Shown here: piece after piece, positions 1 through 6,275 of the stretch
Numbering within the stretch: position 1 is the stretch's first letter
Layout of the letters: each line of letters starts with the position of its first letter
From: Bacteroidaceae bacterium
GTDB lineage: Bacteria; Bacteroidota; Bacteroidia; Bacteroidales; Bacteroidaceae
NCBI GenBank assembly: GCA_017548075.1
Contig: JAFYNL010000064.1
Location: 1 to 36,450, forward strand
Direction of reading: 5' to 3'
DNA: 36,450 nt
Notes under the pieces: model-generated
Told to the model about the DNA's origin: nothing
Databases searched by the model: none
The model's input: the letters and a program-made list of their open reading frames with translations, nothing else
Translations under genes and position numbers: made by a program

Positions 1-1
1 C

Positions 2-376
2 AACACTGAAACCGTTAATTACATTACTTTCGACAAGGTTGTACACATGGTGTATCTTCAAGCACCTATTATGGCAGCCTATAAGTTCAACCTAAAAGAT
101 GACAAGAAAATCGTCGTGAAGGCTGGTCCTTATTTTGCTTGCGGCCTTTTCGGAAGCAAAGTCAGGGTAAGTAATTTCTTTTATAGCGAAGACGTCGGCG
201 TCTTCGATAGCGACTATGGTTGCAGGCGTTTCGACATAGGCATCTGTACTGGCGCAGCATTTGAACGGGACCATTTCACAATAGGCTTGGAGTATAGTCG
301 TGGCCTTCATAGTATCGACCCCGATTTCCGTCAGTACAATCAGGCCTTTGGCATCGTCCTTGGTTACCGCTTCTAG
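2..376 (+). CDS. Outer membrane beta-barrel protein, C-terminal part (partial)
   Basis: The reading frame is open from the first base of the window, so this is the 3' end of a longer gene; the ATG at 47 is internal. The visible 124 residues show alternating hydrophobic strands, a run of glycine/aromatic turns and a C-terminal GYRF ending in phenylalanine, the usual end of an outer membrane beta-barrel strand recognised by the BAM machinery. The pattern resembles the PorT / OMP_b-brl_2 porin-like families of Bacteroidota. The next gene starts 6 bases after the stop, so the two probably share a transcript. Substrate or partner cannot be told; the N-terminus is outside the window. Confidence 0.7.
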   Translation, partial: NTETVNYITFDKVVHMVYLQAPIMAAYKFNLKDDKKIVVKAGPYFACGLFGSKVRVSNFFYSEDVGVFDSDYGCRRFDIGICTGAAFERDHFTIGLEYSRGLHSIDPDFRQYNQAFGIVLGYRF

Positions 377-382
377 GAAAGA

Positions 383-1168
383 ATGAAGCAAACCATCATC
401 ACCCTGCTCCTCGTTCTCGTTGCTATGGTAGTATCATGCAATGGTCGTAATGCTTGCGAACAACAAGAAAATAACGCAGACACGTGTGAGATAATTCACT
501 CAACAGAACAGGCACAAACATTCCCTCCAGCCATGGAGGATACCATCGATTTTGTCATTACAGGCACTACACCCGGTACCGATGACAACGTATTGGTAAT
601 GCCTTATGCTCTGCCCTATGAAGGTGAGAATTTCCCTATCAAGGACGGACAATTCAAAGTTACAGGCCGACTGCCACGAAACACTTTTATTCAGATAGGC
701 GACTATGCTGACAACGACCTTCGCTTCATAGTAGAAGAAACGCCAACCCATATCAATCTTGCCACAGGCGAAGTAACAGGTAGCGAACTACAGAAACGTT
801 TCATCCGTTGCCAGTTACGAGAGCGGGAGATAGAAAAGAAGATGAAGCCGTGGTGGGATAGTTTCAGCGAAGAAGAACAATATAGGATTATCTTCATGAG
901 CACGGGCAAGCAACAGACACAATCGGCACAAGACAGCACAAACCTGAAGATATTTGAGGACTATAAACACGATATGGATGCTGTAGTCCGTCAGATTATC
1001 CGTGAGAACCAGGAAAACATCATCCCTGCATGGTATATCTATGTGCATTGGGGAGAACTTACTTCCGAAGAGGCAGAAGAGTTCATGCGTGAAGATGCGC
1101 CCTATGCCCATCATCCTCTTATGGAGCGACCATGGAAGGTGTATCGGGACAAGATTAAGTCTGAATAA
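383..1168 (+). CDS. DUF4369-like exported lipoprotein
   Basis: 261 residues. The N-terminus is a lipoprotein signal (MKQTIITLLLVLVAMVVSC; lipobox VVSC, lipidated Cys19). Residues about 53-140 (DTIDFVITGTT...NVLVMPY...FPIKDGQFKVTGRLP...RFIVEETPTHINLATGEVTGSELQKRF) match the pattern of DUF4369, the small beta domain usually found in front of a thioredoxin-like domain in Bacteroidota. Here the C-terminal 120 residues are charged and mostly helical with no CxxC, so no thiol-disulfide role can be claimed. It lies 6 bases after the barrel gene and 4 bases before the next ATG, so a surface-protein operon is likely. Function unknown. Confidence 0.75.
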   Translation: MKQTIITLLLVLVAMVVSCNGRNACEQQENNADTCEIIHSTEQAQTFPPAMEDTIDFVITGTTPGTDDNVLVMPYALPYEGENFPIKDGQFKVTGRLPRNTFIQIGDYADNDLRFIVEETPTHINLATGEVTGSELQKRFIRCQLREREIEKKMKPWWDSFSEEEQYRIIFMSTGKQQTQSAQDSTNLKIFEDYKHDMDAVVRQIIRENQENIIPAWYIYVHWGELTSEEAEEFMREDAPYAHHPLMERPWKVYRDKIKSE

Positions 1169-1181
1169 TTAAATGTTCTCT

Positions 1182-2000
1182 ATGAAACGCTTGCTTCCTA
1201 TATTATTAATCCAGTGGACACTAATTATCTTTGATATGGTAGCTCGTCTTATTTTTTTTTATGCCATTCTACTGCTCGTAGGCTGCAGCTATGAGCCAAA
1301 AGGTGTAACTTTCTTTGTTAGGGAGGAAGATGATTGGTCAAACAGTAGGATATTGTTAGTCAACCAGTTCGACACCGTAATGATTAAAGAAGTGGTCAAC
1401 CCTGCAAAAAGATATGGCTTTACCTGCCATAATCTATTCTGTAAAAACAGAGAGGATATGATTCTAAAATCAGACTCCGATTGGGAGCAATCCATACGCA
1501 TTTGGCCATGTTTTCCTATCCGTATACATCGCATATCTGGCAGAGTAGATACCCTGTATTGTTTTGGCAAGCATTATGCTTATACTGGTATCGGATATAT
1601 CAGTGCATACGGGACACAAGGAAATTGGATGGTGCTGGAGAGTAAGGTACCTGGCAGAATTCTGGGACATGAGTATCTTGTTGATAATAAGGATAAAACA
1701 CGTGACACACTCTCACTTCTAATGGCAGAATATACCTATGCAGGGCAGGAGAGAGTGTTTGCTAGTCGTAAAGTAGATTACTGGATAGCAAGCCGAAACT
1801 CATACGATCTTTTCGGCCCAATGACAAGAAAAGAGTTGAAAGAGCAGATGAGACAACTGAAGATTTCGATTCCTATGGTGCTGGATGGTCTTTACGACCG
1901 CTACGTCCGCACCCACGACTCGACGCATCGTGTTGACAATACTCCTAAAGAATTCTATTGGCCTCATCATCGCAAACGGAAGGATGTCATCATAGAGTAG
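1182..2000 (+). CDS. Putative lipoprotein of unknown function
   Basis: Three starts are possible: ATG 1173, ATG 1182 and ATG 1236. The 1236 start gives a compact lipoprotein signal (MVARLIFFYAILLLVGC, lipobox LVGC). The 1182 start adds MKRLLPILLIQW, which copies the signal-peptide start of the next gene (MKHLLPIFLLVW). I chose 1182 because of this match, but the mature protein starts at the LVGC cysteine either way. The mature part (about 235 residues) is rich in aromatic and beta-type segments and ends in a basic tail (HHRKRKDVIIE). No known domain was recognised. It follows the DUF4369-like gene by a few bases and probably shares its transcript. Confidence 0.6.
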   Translation: MKRLLPILLIQWTLIIFDMVARLIFFYAILLLVGCSYEPKGVTFFVREEDDWSNSRILLVNQFDTVMIKEVVNPAKRYGFTCHNLFCKNREDMILKSDSDWEQSIRIWPCFPIRIHRISGRVDTLYCFGKHYAYTGIGYISAYGTQGNWMVLESKVPGRILGHEYLVDNKDKTRDTLSLLMAEYTYAGQERVFASRKVDYWIASRNSYDLFGPMTRKELKEQMRQLKISIPMVLDGLYDRYVRTHDSTHRVDNTPKEFYWPHHRKRKDVIIE

Positions 2001-2025
2001 CCTTCATGATTTTCCTTCAAAATCC

Positions 2026-2056
2026 TTTGCAGTTTCATTAAAACCTTGTAAATTTG
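2026..2056 (+). promoter_or_regulatory. Bacteroidota-type promoter for the 2171 gene
   Basis: TTTG at 2026-2029 is followed after 19 bases by TAAATTTG at 2049-2056, matching the -33 TTTG / -7 TAnnTTTG consensus of the Bacteroidota housekeeping sigma factor. The start of transcription would fall near 2063. This leaves a leader of about 108 bases containing a short perfect hairpin (TAACAC-TTTT-GTGTTA, near 2104-2119). Confidence 0.6.
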
Positions 2057-2170
2057 CTCGCAGATTCTTCATTTCTGTACGAAAGTGATGTACTTAGAAA
2101 AAAATAACACTTTTGTGTTACAAATTGCAAGTTCGAGCGTTATATGTATAAGTGGTAATATGTGTCTATT

Positions 2171-3043
2171 ATGAAACACTTGCTTCCTATATTCCTTTTG
2201 GTCTGGGCGGCTCAAGCCTTCGGACAAGAGCCTCTCGATTCCGCATTCTGGGATGCGGAGATGGAGGATTCTGTGAGCGCAATGGCTATTAAACCTCTTG
2301 ATCCGTCGCAAACCAAGAAGTTGCTGAAACAAATTATTAAACGGTTTAACCAGGACTTGAAGCAAAAGCATGAGGTTGGCAAATATCGGACAGATGCAAC
2401 TTTCATTAGGGAAACGTTAGCTCCGTTTTCCGTCAGCCGCATAGAGTCTTTAAAACCAGGCATTGCTCCTCATAATCCAGATAACGATTTTCAGTTATTT
2501 CTGCTTCCTAAGTTTAATTATGAGGGACCATACGAACTGACTTATCGAGATAGCCTTTACATAAGTCATTATCTAAATACCTTCCCCAGAATATGTCCCA
2601 ATTATCTACCTACGGTGCCACACCTTTATAATACTATTCGTGGTCACATAGACAAAGGACCTCTACTTCCATTTGAGGAATTCAGCGAGACGATGTATTA
2701 TTATAAAGTTACTGCCTACAGCATATTCGATGCGGCTGGCAGAAGTGTGTACCGCTTTACCTTTGCCCGAAACGGAGTGAAAAGGTATGGTAAAGATGTG
2801 GTTTACGGGAAGAAATATGATGTGGGCGAACTGGTGGGTACGGCATATTTCGACAGTCAATCCTTGCGCATATTGCAATTCAATGGAAAAGGCCGTGTGC
2901 CGACAGAAGATCATGTCATCAATATTCGTTTTCAAAACGACTACGACGAAGACAATGGTTCTCCTGCCCTTCGACAAACGAAATTAGTATGGGAAGCGAA
3001 GGGCACAAAGATAAAGGCTACAGTCCAAAGAATACCCGAATAA
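2171..3043 (+). CDS. Exported protein of unknown function
   Basis: 290 residues from ATG 2171; a GTG at 2162 in the same frame would add only three residues. A Sec signal peptide is clear (MKHLLPIFLLVWAAQAFGQ, cleavage after AFG or AQA). The mature protein has a helical charged start (residues about 25-75) and then a beta-rich part. Its end (YDVGELVGTAYFDSQSLRI...FNGKGRVP) resembles the beta-sandwich stretch often seen after CarboxypepD_reg-like domains in Bacteroidota secreted proteins, but I cannot name the family. It has its own promoter at 2026-2056. The stop is followed at once by a third copy of the ATGAAACACTTGCTT motif. Confidence 0.65.
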   Translation: MKHLLPIFLLVWAAQAFGQEPLDSAFWDAEMEDSVSAMAIKPLDPSQTKKLLKQIIKRFNQDLKQKHEVGKYRTDATFIRETLAPFSVSRIESLKPGIAPHNPDNDFQLFLLPKFNYEGPYELTYRDSLYISHYLNTFPRICPNYLPTVPHLYNTIRGHIDKGPLLPFEEFSETMYYYKVTAYSIFDAAGRSVYRFTFARNGVKRYGKDVVYGKKYDVGELVGTAYFDSQSLRILQFNGKGRVPTEDHVINIRFQNDYDEDNGSPALRQTKLVWEAKGTKIKATVQRIPE

Positions 3044-3044
3044 G

Positions 3045-3104
3045 ATGAAACACTTGCTTACCTCAAGCCAAAGTCCTGGTGAAGTAAACTTTTCCTATAA
3101 ATAA
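3045..3104 (+). pseudogene. Relic of a duplicated signal-peptide start
   Basis: Two bases after the preceding stop lies ATGAAACACTTGCTT, identical for 15 bases to the start of the 2171 gene and nearly identical to that at 1182. The frame codes for only 19 residues (MKHLLTSSQSPGEVNFSYK) before TAA. It looks like the 5' scrap of a third paralogous gene left by tandem duplication and deletion, not a working gene. Confidence 0.4.
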
Positions 3105-3106
3105 GG

Positions 3107-3225
3107 GAGCCTCGAACACTTTCGGGGCGACTGGGGTCTTTAGAGAAATGACTGGATGTCATTTCGGCCCCACAAAGGGGAGAGAGTCCCCACTCTCGAC
3201 GGAGGAAGCGAAGCTTTCTTTTTGT
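3107..3225 (+). ncRNA. Candidate structured RNA or compound terminator
   Basis: About 120 bases hold a dense set of hairpins: 3109-3128 (GCCTCGAA/TTCGGGGC), a perfect 8-bp stem near 3144-3164 (GAAATGAC/GTCATTTC) inside a GGGG/CCCC stem, two mutually exclusive stems near 3177-3198 (GGGGA/TCCCC or GAGAGT/ACTCTC), and a final stem near 3202-3217 (GGAAGC/GCTTTC) followed by TTTTTG. The last looks like an intrinsic terminator. No known RNA family was recognised. It could be a small RNA, or only the terminator region of the 2171 gene. Confidence 0.35.
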
Positions 3226-3251
3226 GGTTTCAAATATTTTTCGTAAATTTG
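3221..3251 (+). promoter_or_regulatory. Promoter for the zinc-ribbon gene
   Basis: TTTG 3221-3224, 19 bases, then TAAATTTG 3244-3251: a full match to the Bacteroidota -33/-7 consensus. Transcription would start near 3258, only about 15 bases before ATG 3273. This decides the start of the next gene and excludes the longer frame beginning at 3156. Confidence 0.7.
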
Positions 3252-3272
3252 TGCCAGAAAAGTGATATTACT

Positions 3273-3437
3273 ATGGAAACGACGGGAAACGAAAACAAGG
3301 AGAACAGGGAGGTTACGACTGAGCAAAAGGAGGAGCGGACGTATCGCTGCAACGACTGCGGGAACGTGATCTACAAACACGAGGTCTTCTGCTCGAAATG
3401 CGGTAAACTGCTCGACAGATACGACTTCGAGGACTAA
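3273..3437 (+). CDS. Small zinc-ribbon protein
   Basis: 54 residues. The first 22 are polar and charged (likely disordered). Residues 24-48 form a single zinc ribbon with Cys26, Cys29, Cys40 and Cys43 (CNDC...CSKC), the rubredoxin-knuckle pattern of zinc-ribbon domain-containing proteins. The start at 3273 is set by the strong promoter at 3221-3251; the upstream in-frame sequence has no sign of being coding and runs through hairpins. There is no signal peptide, so it is cytoplasmic. The ligand is probably zinc; a role in nucleic-acid or protein binding is only an inference. The tRNA-Ser gene follows from its own promoter. Confidence 0.7.
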   Translation: METTGNENKENREVTTEQKEERTYRCNDCGNVIYKHEVFCSKCGKLLDRYDFED

Positions 3438-3460
3438 GGAAGTACTTTTCTTCCTTTAGA

Positions 3461-3492
3461 TTTGGCAGGTTCGAAATAAAGTTGTAATTTTG
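3461..3492 (+). promoter_or_regulatory. tRNA-Ser promoter
   Basis: TTTG 3461-3464, 20 bases, then TAATTTTG 3485-3492, followed 11 bases later by the mature tRNA 5' end at 3504. It matches the Bacteroidota promoter consensus. Confidence 0.65.
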
Positions 3493-3503
3493 CAGCCGCA
3501 AAC

Positions 3504-3590
3504 GGAGGGATGCCAGAGTGGTCGAATGGACCGCACTCGAAATGCGGCGTACCCTTACGGGTACCCTGGGTTCGAATCCCAGTTCCTCCG
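3504..3590 (+). tRNA. tRNA-Ser (anticodon CGA)
   Basis: The acceptor stem GGAGGGA (3504-3510) pairs with TTCCTCC (3583-3589) with one G-T wobble. The anticodon stem CCGCA/TGCGG encloses the loop CTCGAAA with anticodon CGA at 3538-3540 (reads UCG). A long variable arm (GTACCCTTACGGGTAC) marks a class II serine tRNA, and the T arm holds GGTTCGAATCC. The discriminator is G3590; CCA is not fully encoded. Confidence 0.95.
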
Positions 3591-3597
3591 CACAAAG

Positions 3598-3627
3598 AAG
3601 GCAACCGAACGGGTTGCCTTTTTTTAT
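3598..3627 (+). terminator. Intrinsic terminator after tRNA-Ser
   Basis: The stem AAGGCAACC / GGTTGCCTT with a 4-5 base loop is followed by a run of T. It lies 8 bases after the tRNA and overlaps the convergent luxS stop codon. Confidence 0.85.
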
Positions 3628-4103
3628 TCCGGATAATTCATATTCTCGGGCTTGCAGTTGAGAAGAACTTCCTCAAGGTAGCGACGGGCTTCGAGGCGAG
3701 CCATCGGTAGGTCGTGCAACAGCCAGTTTCCGCAATCCTGAGGTGCGGCTCCGGGTACTTCGCCCTCAAATTCTGCTACGAAACGGAAGGTCTCTTGCAT
3801 GAGTTCGAGGATGTCGGCTGGCTCGAGATGCCCTCGCATGAGCAGATAATTGCCCGTGAGGCACCCCATCGGCCCCCAATAGACGATGCGGTCCTTCCAA
3901 TCGGGATGGTTGCGAAGATAGGTGGCTGCAAGGTGTTCGATGGTATGCAGGGCGCCGGGATGGAGGGCTGGCTCGCGATTCGGCTCTTTCATGCGGATGT
4001 CGAAAGTAGTAACCTCCTCTGTTCCAACCACATCGCGACGGCTGACATAGATGCCGCGAAGCAGCCTGTTGTGGTCGATTGTGAAGCTGGGAATCTTATC
4101 CAT
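3624..4103 (-). CDS. luxS: S-ribosylhomocysteine lyase LuxS
   Basis: 159 residues, normal length. LuxS cleaves S-ribosylhomocysteine to homocysteine and DPD, the precursor of autoinducer AI-2, in the cytosol. The metal site is complete: H53 and H57 in HTIEH, and C124 in PQDCGNW. The catalytic cysteine C81 lies in GPMGCLTG. It starts two bases after the mtnN stop, so the two enzymes, which act in sequence on S-adenosylhomocysteine, are co-transcribed. The stop overlaps the tRNA terminator hairpin, giving tight convergent packing. Confidence 0.97.
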   Translation of the reverse strand: MDKIPSFTIDHNRLLRGIYVSRRDVVGTEEVTTFDIRMKEPNREPALHPGALHTIEHLAATYLRNHPDWKDRIVYWGPMGCLTGNYLLMRGHLEPADILELMQETFRFVAEFEGEVPGAAPQDCGNWLLHDLPMARLEARRYLEEVLLNCKPENMNYPE

Positions 4104-4105
4104 GA

Positions 4106-4795
4106 CTAAATGTTGCTAAGGAATTCTTTGGTGACTGCGAAGCTCTTGTCGGCCATCGTTTCCCAGAAGTTGAGGTACTGATTGAAGTGGGCTTTGATGC
4201 CTGGAGTGTCGCTGATGATGCGGAAACTGAGGGTTGGGACTTTCCAAAGATGGCAGACCTGAGCGATGGCTGCACTCTCCATATCGACGGCGAGGCCTTG
4301 CGGATATTTCTCCTTGATGGCATCCATCTCTTCGCGACTTGTGATGAACTGATCGCCCGTACAGATAAGGCCCGGAACGATGTGAACATCGGTCTCCAGA
4401 CTCGTGGCAACGGCAAGCAGACCTTCGTCGCCCTTGAAGAACTTGGGCAAGCCCTGAACCTGTCCCGGATCGCAATCCTCGCCGCAATAAACGTCGTGAT
4501 AGCAAATCTCTTTACCAACGACGACATCCATCACGTCGAGCCTCGTGTCGATGCCTCCCGCAACGCCAGTAGAGATGATGCAGTCGGGACGGAACGTCAT
4601 GATGAGATTCGTGACGCCAGCCGCCGCATTCGTCTTTCCGATGCCGCTTTGCAAGAGCACTACCCTATTCTCTCCAACAGTGCCGATGAGGAACTCTTGC
4701 GGGCCGCTCTGCACCGTCTCTGTGTTCTGAAGCATGGCCGCAACTTGGCGGTATTCCACACTCATCGCAGTCATGATACCGATTGTCATTTGCAT
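4106..4795 (-). CDS. mtnN: 5'-methylthioadenosine/S-adenosylhomocysteine nucleosidase
   Basis: 229 residues from ATG 4795 (an ATG at 4789 would give 227). The enzyme hydrolyses SAH and MTA to adenine plus ribosyl thioethers; the SAH product feeds LuxS encoded next in the operon. Recognisable parts are the N-terminal strand TIGIMTAM with a following Glu, the GVAGG loop, VDMESAA (ribose-binding Met-Glu) and FRIISD with the catalytic Asp. The frame is open further upstream for over 170 codons, but that part is not family sequence and crosses the promoter (TAACTTTG, 4827-4820), so the long start is rejected. Confidence 0.95.
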   Translation of the reverse strand: MQMTIGIMTAMSVEYRQVAAMLQNTETVQSGPQEFLIGTVGENRVVLLQSGIGKTNAAAGVTNLIMTFRPDCIISTGVAGGIDTRLDVMDVVVGKEICYHDVYCGEDCDPGQVQGLPKFFKGDEGLLAVATSLETDVHIVPGLICTGDQFITSREEMDAIKEKYPQGLAVDMESAAIAQVCHLWKVPTLSFRIISDTPGIKAHFNQYLNFWETMADKSFAVTKEFLSNI

Positions 4796-4819
4796 ACTCA
4801 ATAATGATGATTTTCTATG

Positions 4820-4827
4820 CAAAGTTA
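4820..4827 (-). promoter_or_regulatory. mtnN: -7 element of the mtnN-luxS promoter
   Basis: On the minus strand TAACTTTG (4827 to 4820) fits TAnnTTTG, with mtnN ATG 25 bases downstream. No clear -33 TTTG was found at the right distance; that zone is occupied by the 7-base repeat array 4834-4868. Confidence 0.55.
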
Positions 4828-4833
4828 TAAAAA

Positions 4834-4868
4834 GATTAGGGATTAAAGAGTAGAGATTAGAGATTTTT
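4834..4868. repeat. Degenerate 7-base tandem array (GATTAGG type)
   Basis: Five consecutive 7-base units (GATTAGG, GATTAAA, GAGTAGA, GATTAGA, GATTTTT) fill the space between the divergent promoters of mtnN and the permease. The same unit recurs after the aldolase gene at 29453-29480. Confidence 0.65.
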
Positions 4869-4871
4869 TTG

Positions 4872-4879
4872 TAATTTTG
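4872..4879 (+). promoter_or_regulatory. -7 element of the permease promoter
   Basis: TAATTTTG at 4872-4879 matches TAnnTTTG. Transcription would start near 4886 and the ATG at 4901 follows after AAGAAAAGAG. The in-frame TTG at 4877 lies within the promoter and is rejected as a start. Confidence 0.6.
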
Positions 4880-4900
4880 CAGATTGAAAGAAGAAAAGAG

Positions 4901-6202
4901 ATGAATATTCTGCTTGAAATATGGACTTTGCTTTGCGAGATGTCGCCTTACTTGCTGCTGGGTTTCCTGCTGGCAGGCTTGATGCATGAGTTCATTCCGA
5001 ACAGAATCTATACAAAGTATCTGGGCGAACGTTCGCTGAAGAGCGTGGTACTGGCTGCGCTTTTCGGTGTTCCTCTGCCGCTTTGTTCTTGTGGCGTAAT
5101 CCCAACAGCCATGGGCATTCGCAGAGAAGGAGCAAGCAAAGGAGCGACCATTTCTTTCCTCATCGCAACACCCCAAACAGGCGTGGACAGCATCATCGCA
5201 ACCTATAGTCTGATGGGGTTGCCCTTTGCCATCATTCGTCCGATTGTGGCTTTGGTTACAGCAGTCTTCGGAGGGGTGCTGTGCAATATGGCGGAGTCGG
5301 ACGACGAGATTATCGTCGTAAAACAACAGTCAAGCAACTCTGATTCTTCTTCGCAAAGCTCAGGCGCAGGCGGAGCACTCTTCACTCTTCACTCTTCACT
5401 CAAAGGCGCCCTCTCTTACGCTTTTGGCGAGATGATGGAGGACATCGGAAAGTGGCTGGCAATGGGACTTATCGTGGCTGGCATCATCACAGCAGCGGTG
5501 CCCGACTCTTGGTTCACAATCTTCCAAGGGAACACGCTCTACAGCATCCTCTTCGTGCTCGTTTTCAGCATTCCCATGTACCTTTGCGCAACTGGAAGTA
5601 TTCCCATCGCTCTCGCTTTAATGTTGAAAGGACTGACGCCAGGAGCGGCTCTTGTGCTCTTGATGGCAGGTCCCGCAAGTAATGCCGCGAGCATTCTGGT
5701 TGTGGGGAAAGTGTTGGGCAAGCGTTCGATGCTGGTCTATCTGATAGCCATCATTACTGGAGCCGTCCTCTTTAGCTTCGGCATCGACTACTTGCTGCCG
5801 CGAGAATGGTTTACCGCTCCTGTTGCTCAATACGAGGCTTGTCACGATGCAGGCATCAGCATCTTCTCTTACATTTGCACGGCTCTTCTGCTTGTTCTCT
5901 TGATTCGTGCTCTTTGGCCTTGGAAGCACCACCATCACCATCACGAAGAAGCGGAACTTGCTTCTTGCGTTATTTATAATGTGGAGGGAATGAACTGCAG
6001 CCATTGTGCCGAGAATGTGAAGCAAGCCCTTGCCGCAGTTGAGGGTGTGGAGCAGGTTGAGGTTTCGCTTCACGAAGGAACGGCCAGCATCGTAGGTTCG
6101 CATCGAGAGGAAGATGTTCTGCTTGCAGTAGAAAGCATCGGGTTCAAGGCAAGCAAAACGGCCCCCTCTAACTCCCCCAATAAGGGAGAACATAGCTTAT
6201 AA
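4901..6202 (+). CDS. SO_0444-type Cu/Zn efflux permease with C-terminal HMA domain
   Basis: 433 residues. Residues 1-130 and 180-340 hold two groups of membrane helices of the ArsP/DUF318 permease fold. The first group has PLPLCSCGVIP with a CxC motif and ATPQTGVDS; the second has PMYLCATGSIPIALALMLKG and LLMAGPASNAAS, the paired motifs of the family. Next come a His-rich stretch (six His, about 345) and a heavy-metal-associated domain with GMNCSHC (CxxC). The family exports soft metals (Cu, Zn) across the inner membrane; the exact ion is inferred. Two oddities: the linker between halves (about 145-175) is encoded partly by a 7-base repeat, and the last 14 residues come from a CTCCC/GGGAG palindromic repeat. 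Confidence 0.85.
   Translation: MNILLEIWTLLCEMSPYLLLGFLLAGLMHEFIPNRIYTKYLGERSLKSVVLAALFGVPLPLCSCGVIPTAMGIRREGASKGATISFLIATPQTGVDSIIATYSLMGLPFAIIRPIVALVTAVFGGVLCNMAESDDEIIVVKQQSSNSDSSSQSSGAGGALFTLHSSLKGALSYAFGEMMEDIGKWLAMGLIVAGIITAAVPDSWFTIFQGNTLYSILFVLVFSIPMYLCATGSIPIALALMLKGLTPGAALVLLMAGPASNAASILVVGKVLGKRSMLVYLIAIITGAVLFSFGIDYLLPREWFTAPVAQYEACHDAGISIFSYICTALLLVLLIRALWPWKHHHHHHEEAELASCVIYNVEGMNCSHCAENVKQALAAVEGVEQVEVSLHEGTASIVGSHREEDVLLAVESIGFKASKTAPSNSPNKGEHSL
5376..5401 (+). repeat. Heptanucleotide tandem repeat CACTCTT inside the permease gene
   Basis: There are 3.7 perfect copies of CACTCTT. The unit is not a multiple of three, so a gain or loss of one copy would shift the frame in the middle of the gene. 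It encodes ALFTLHSSL in the linker between the two membrane halves. Confidence 0.8.
6160..6196. repeat. Palindromic CCCCCTCTAACTCCCCC-type repeat overlapping a gene end
   Basis: GGCCCCCTCTAACTCCCCC followed by AATAAGGGAG gives a CTCCC/GGGAG hairpin. I recall very similar C-rich elements scattered between genes in Prevotella and Bacteroides genomes, but this was not searched. It supplies the last codons and part of the end region of the permease gene. Confidence 0.5.
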
Positions 6203-6275
6203 CGGCAGATTCGGCGTACTTTCTCAGCACACCGAAACCGTCGGAATTCCATCTATTAACTTCTAAAACCTTAAT

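Noticed and set aside
3156-3272. N-terminal extension of the zinc-ribbon protein
   Set aside because: It precedes the promoter at 3221-3251 and runs through stable hairpins; the true start is 3273.
4106-5326. Long open frame extending mtnN upstream to 406 residues
   Set aside because: The extra N-terminal part is not nucleosidase sequence, runs antisense to the permease and crosses the mtnN promoter; ATG 4795 gives the normal family length.
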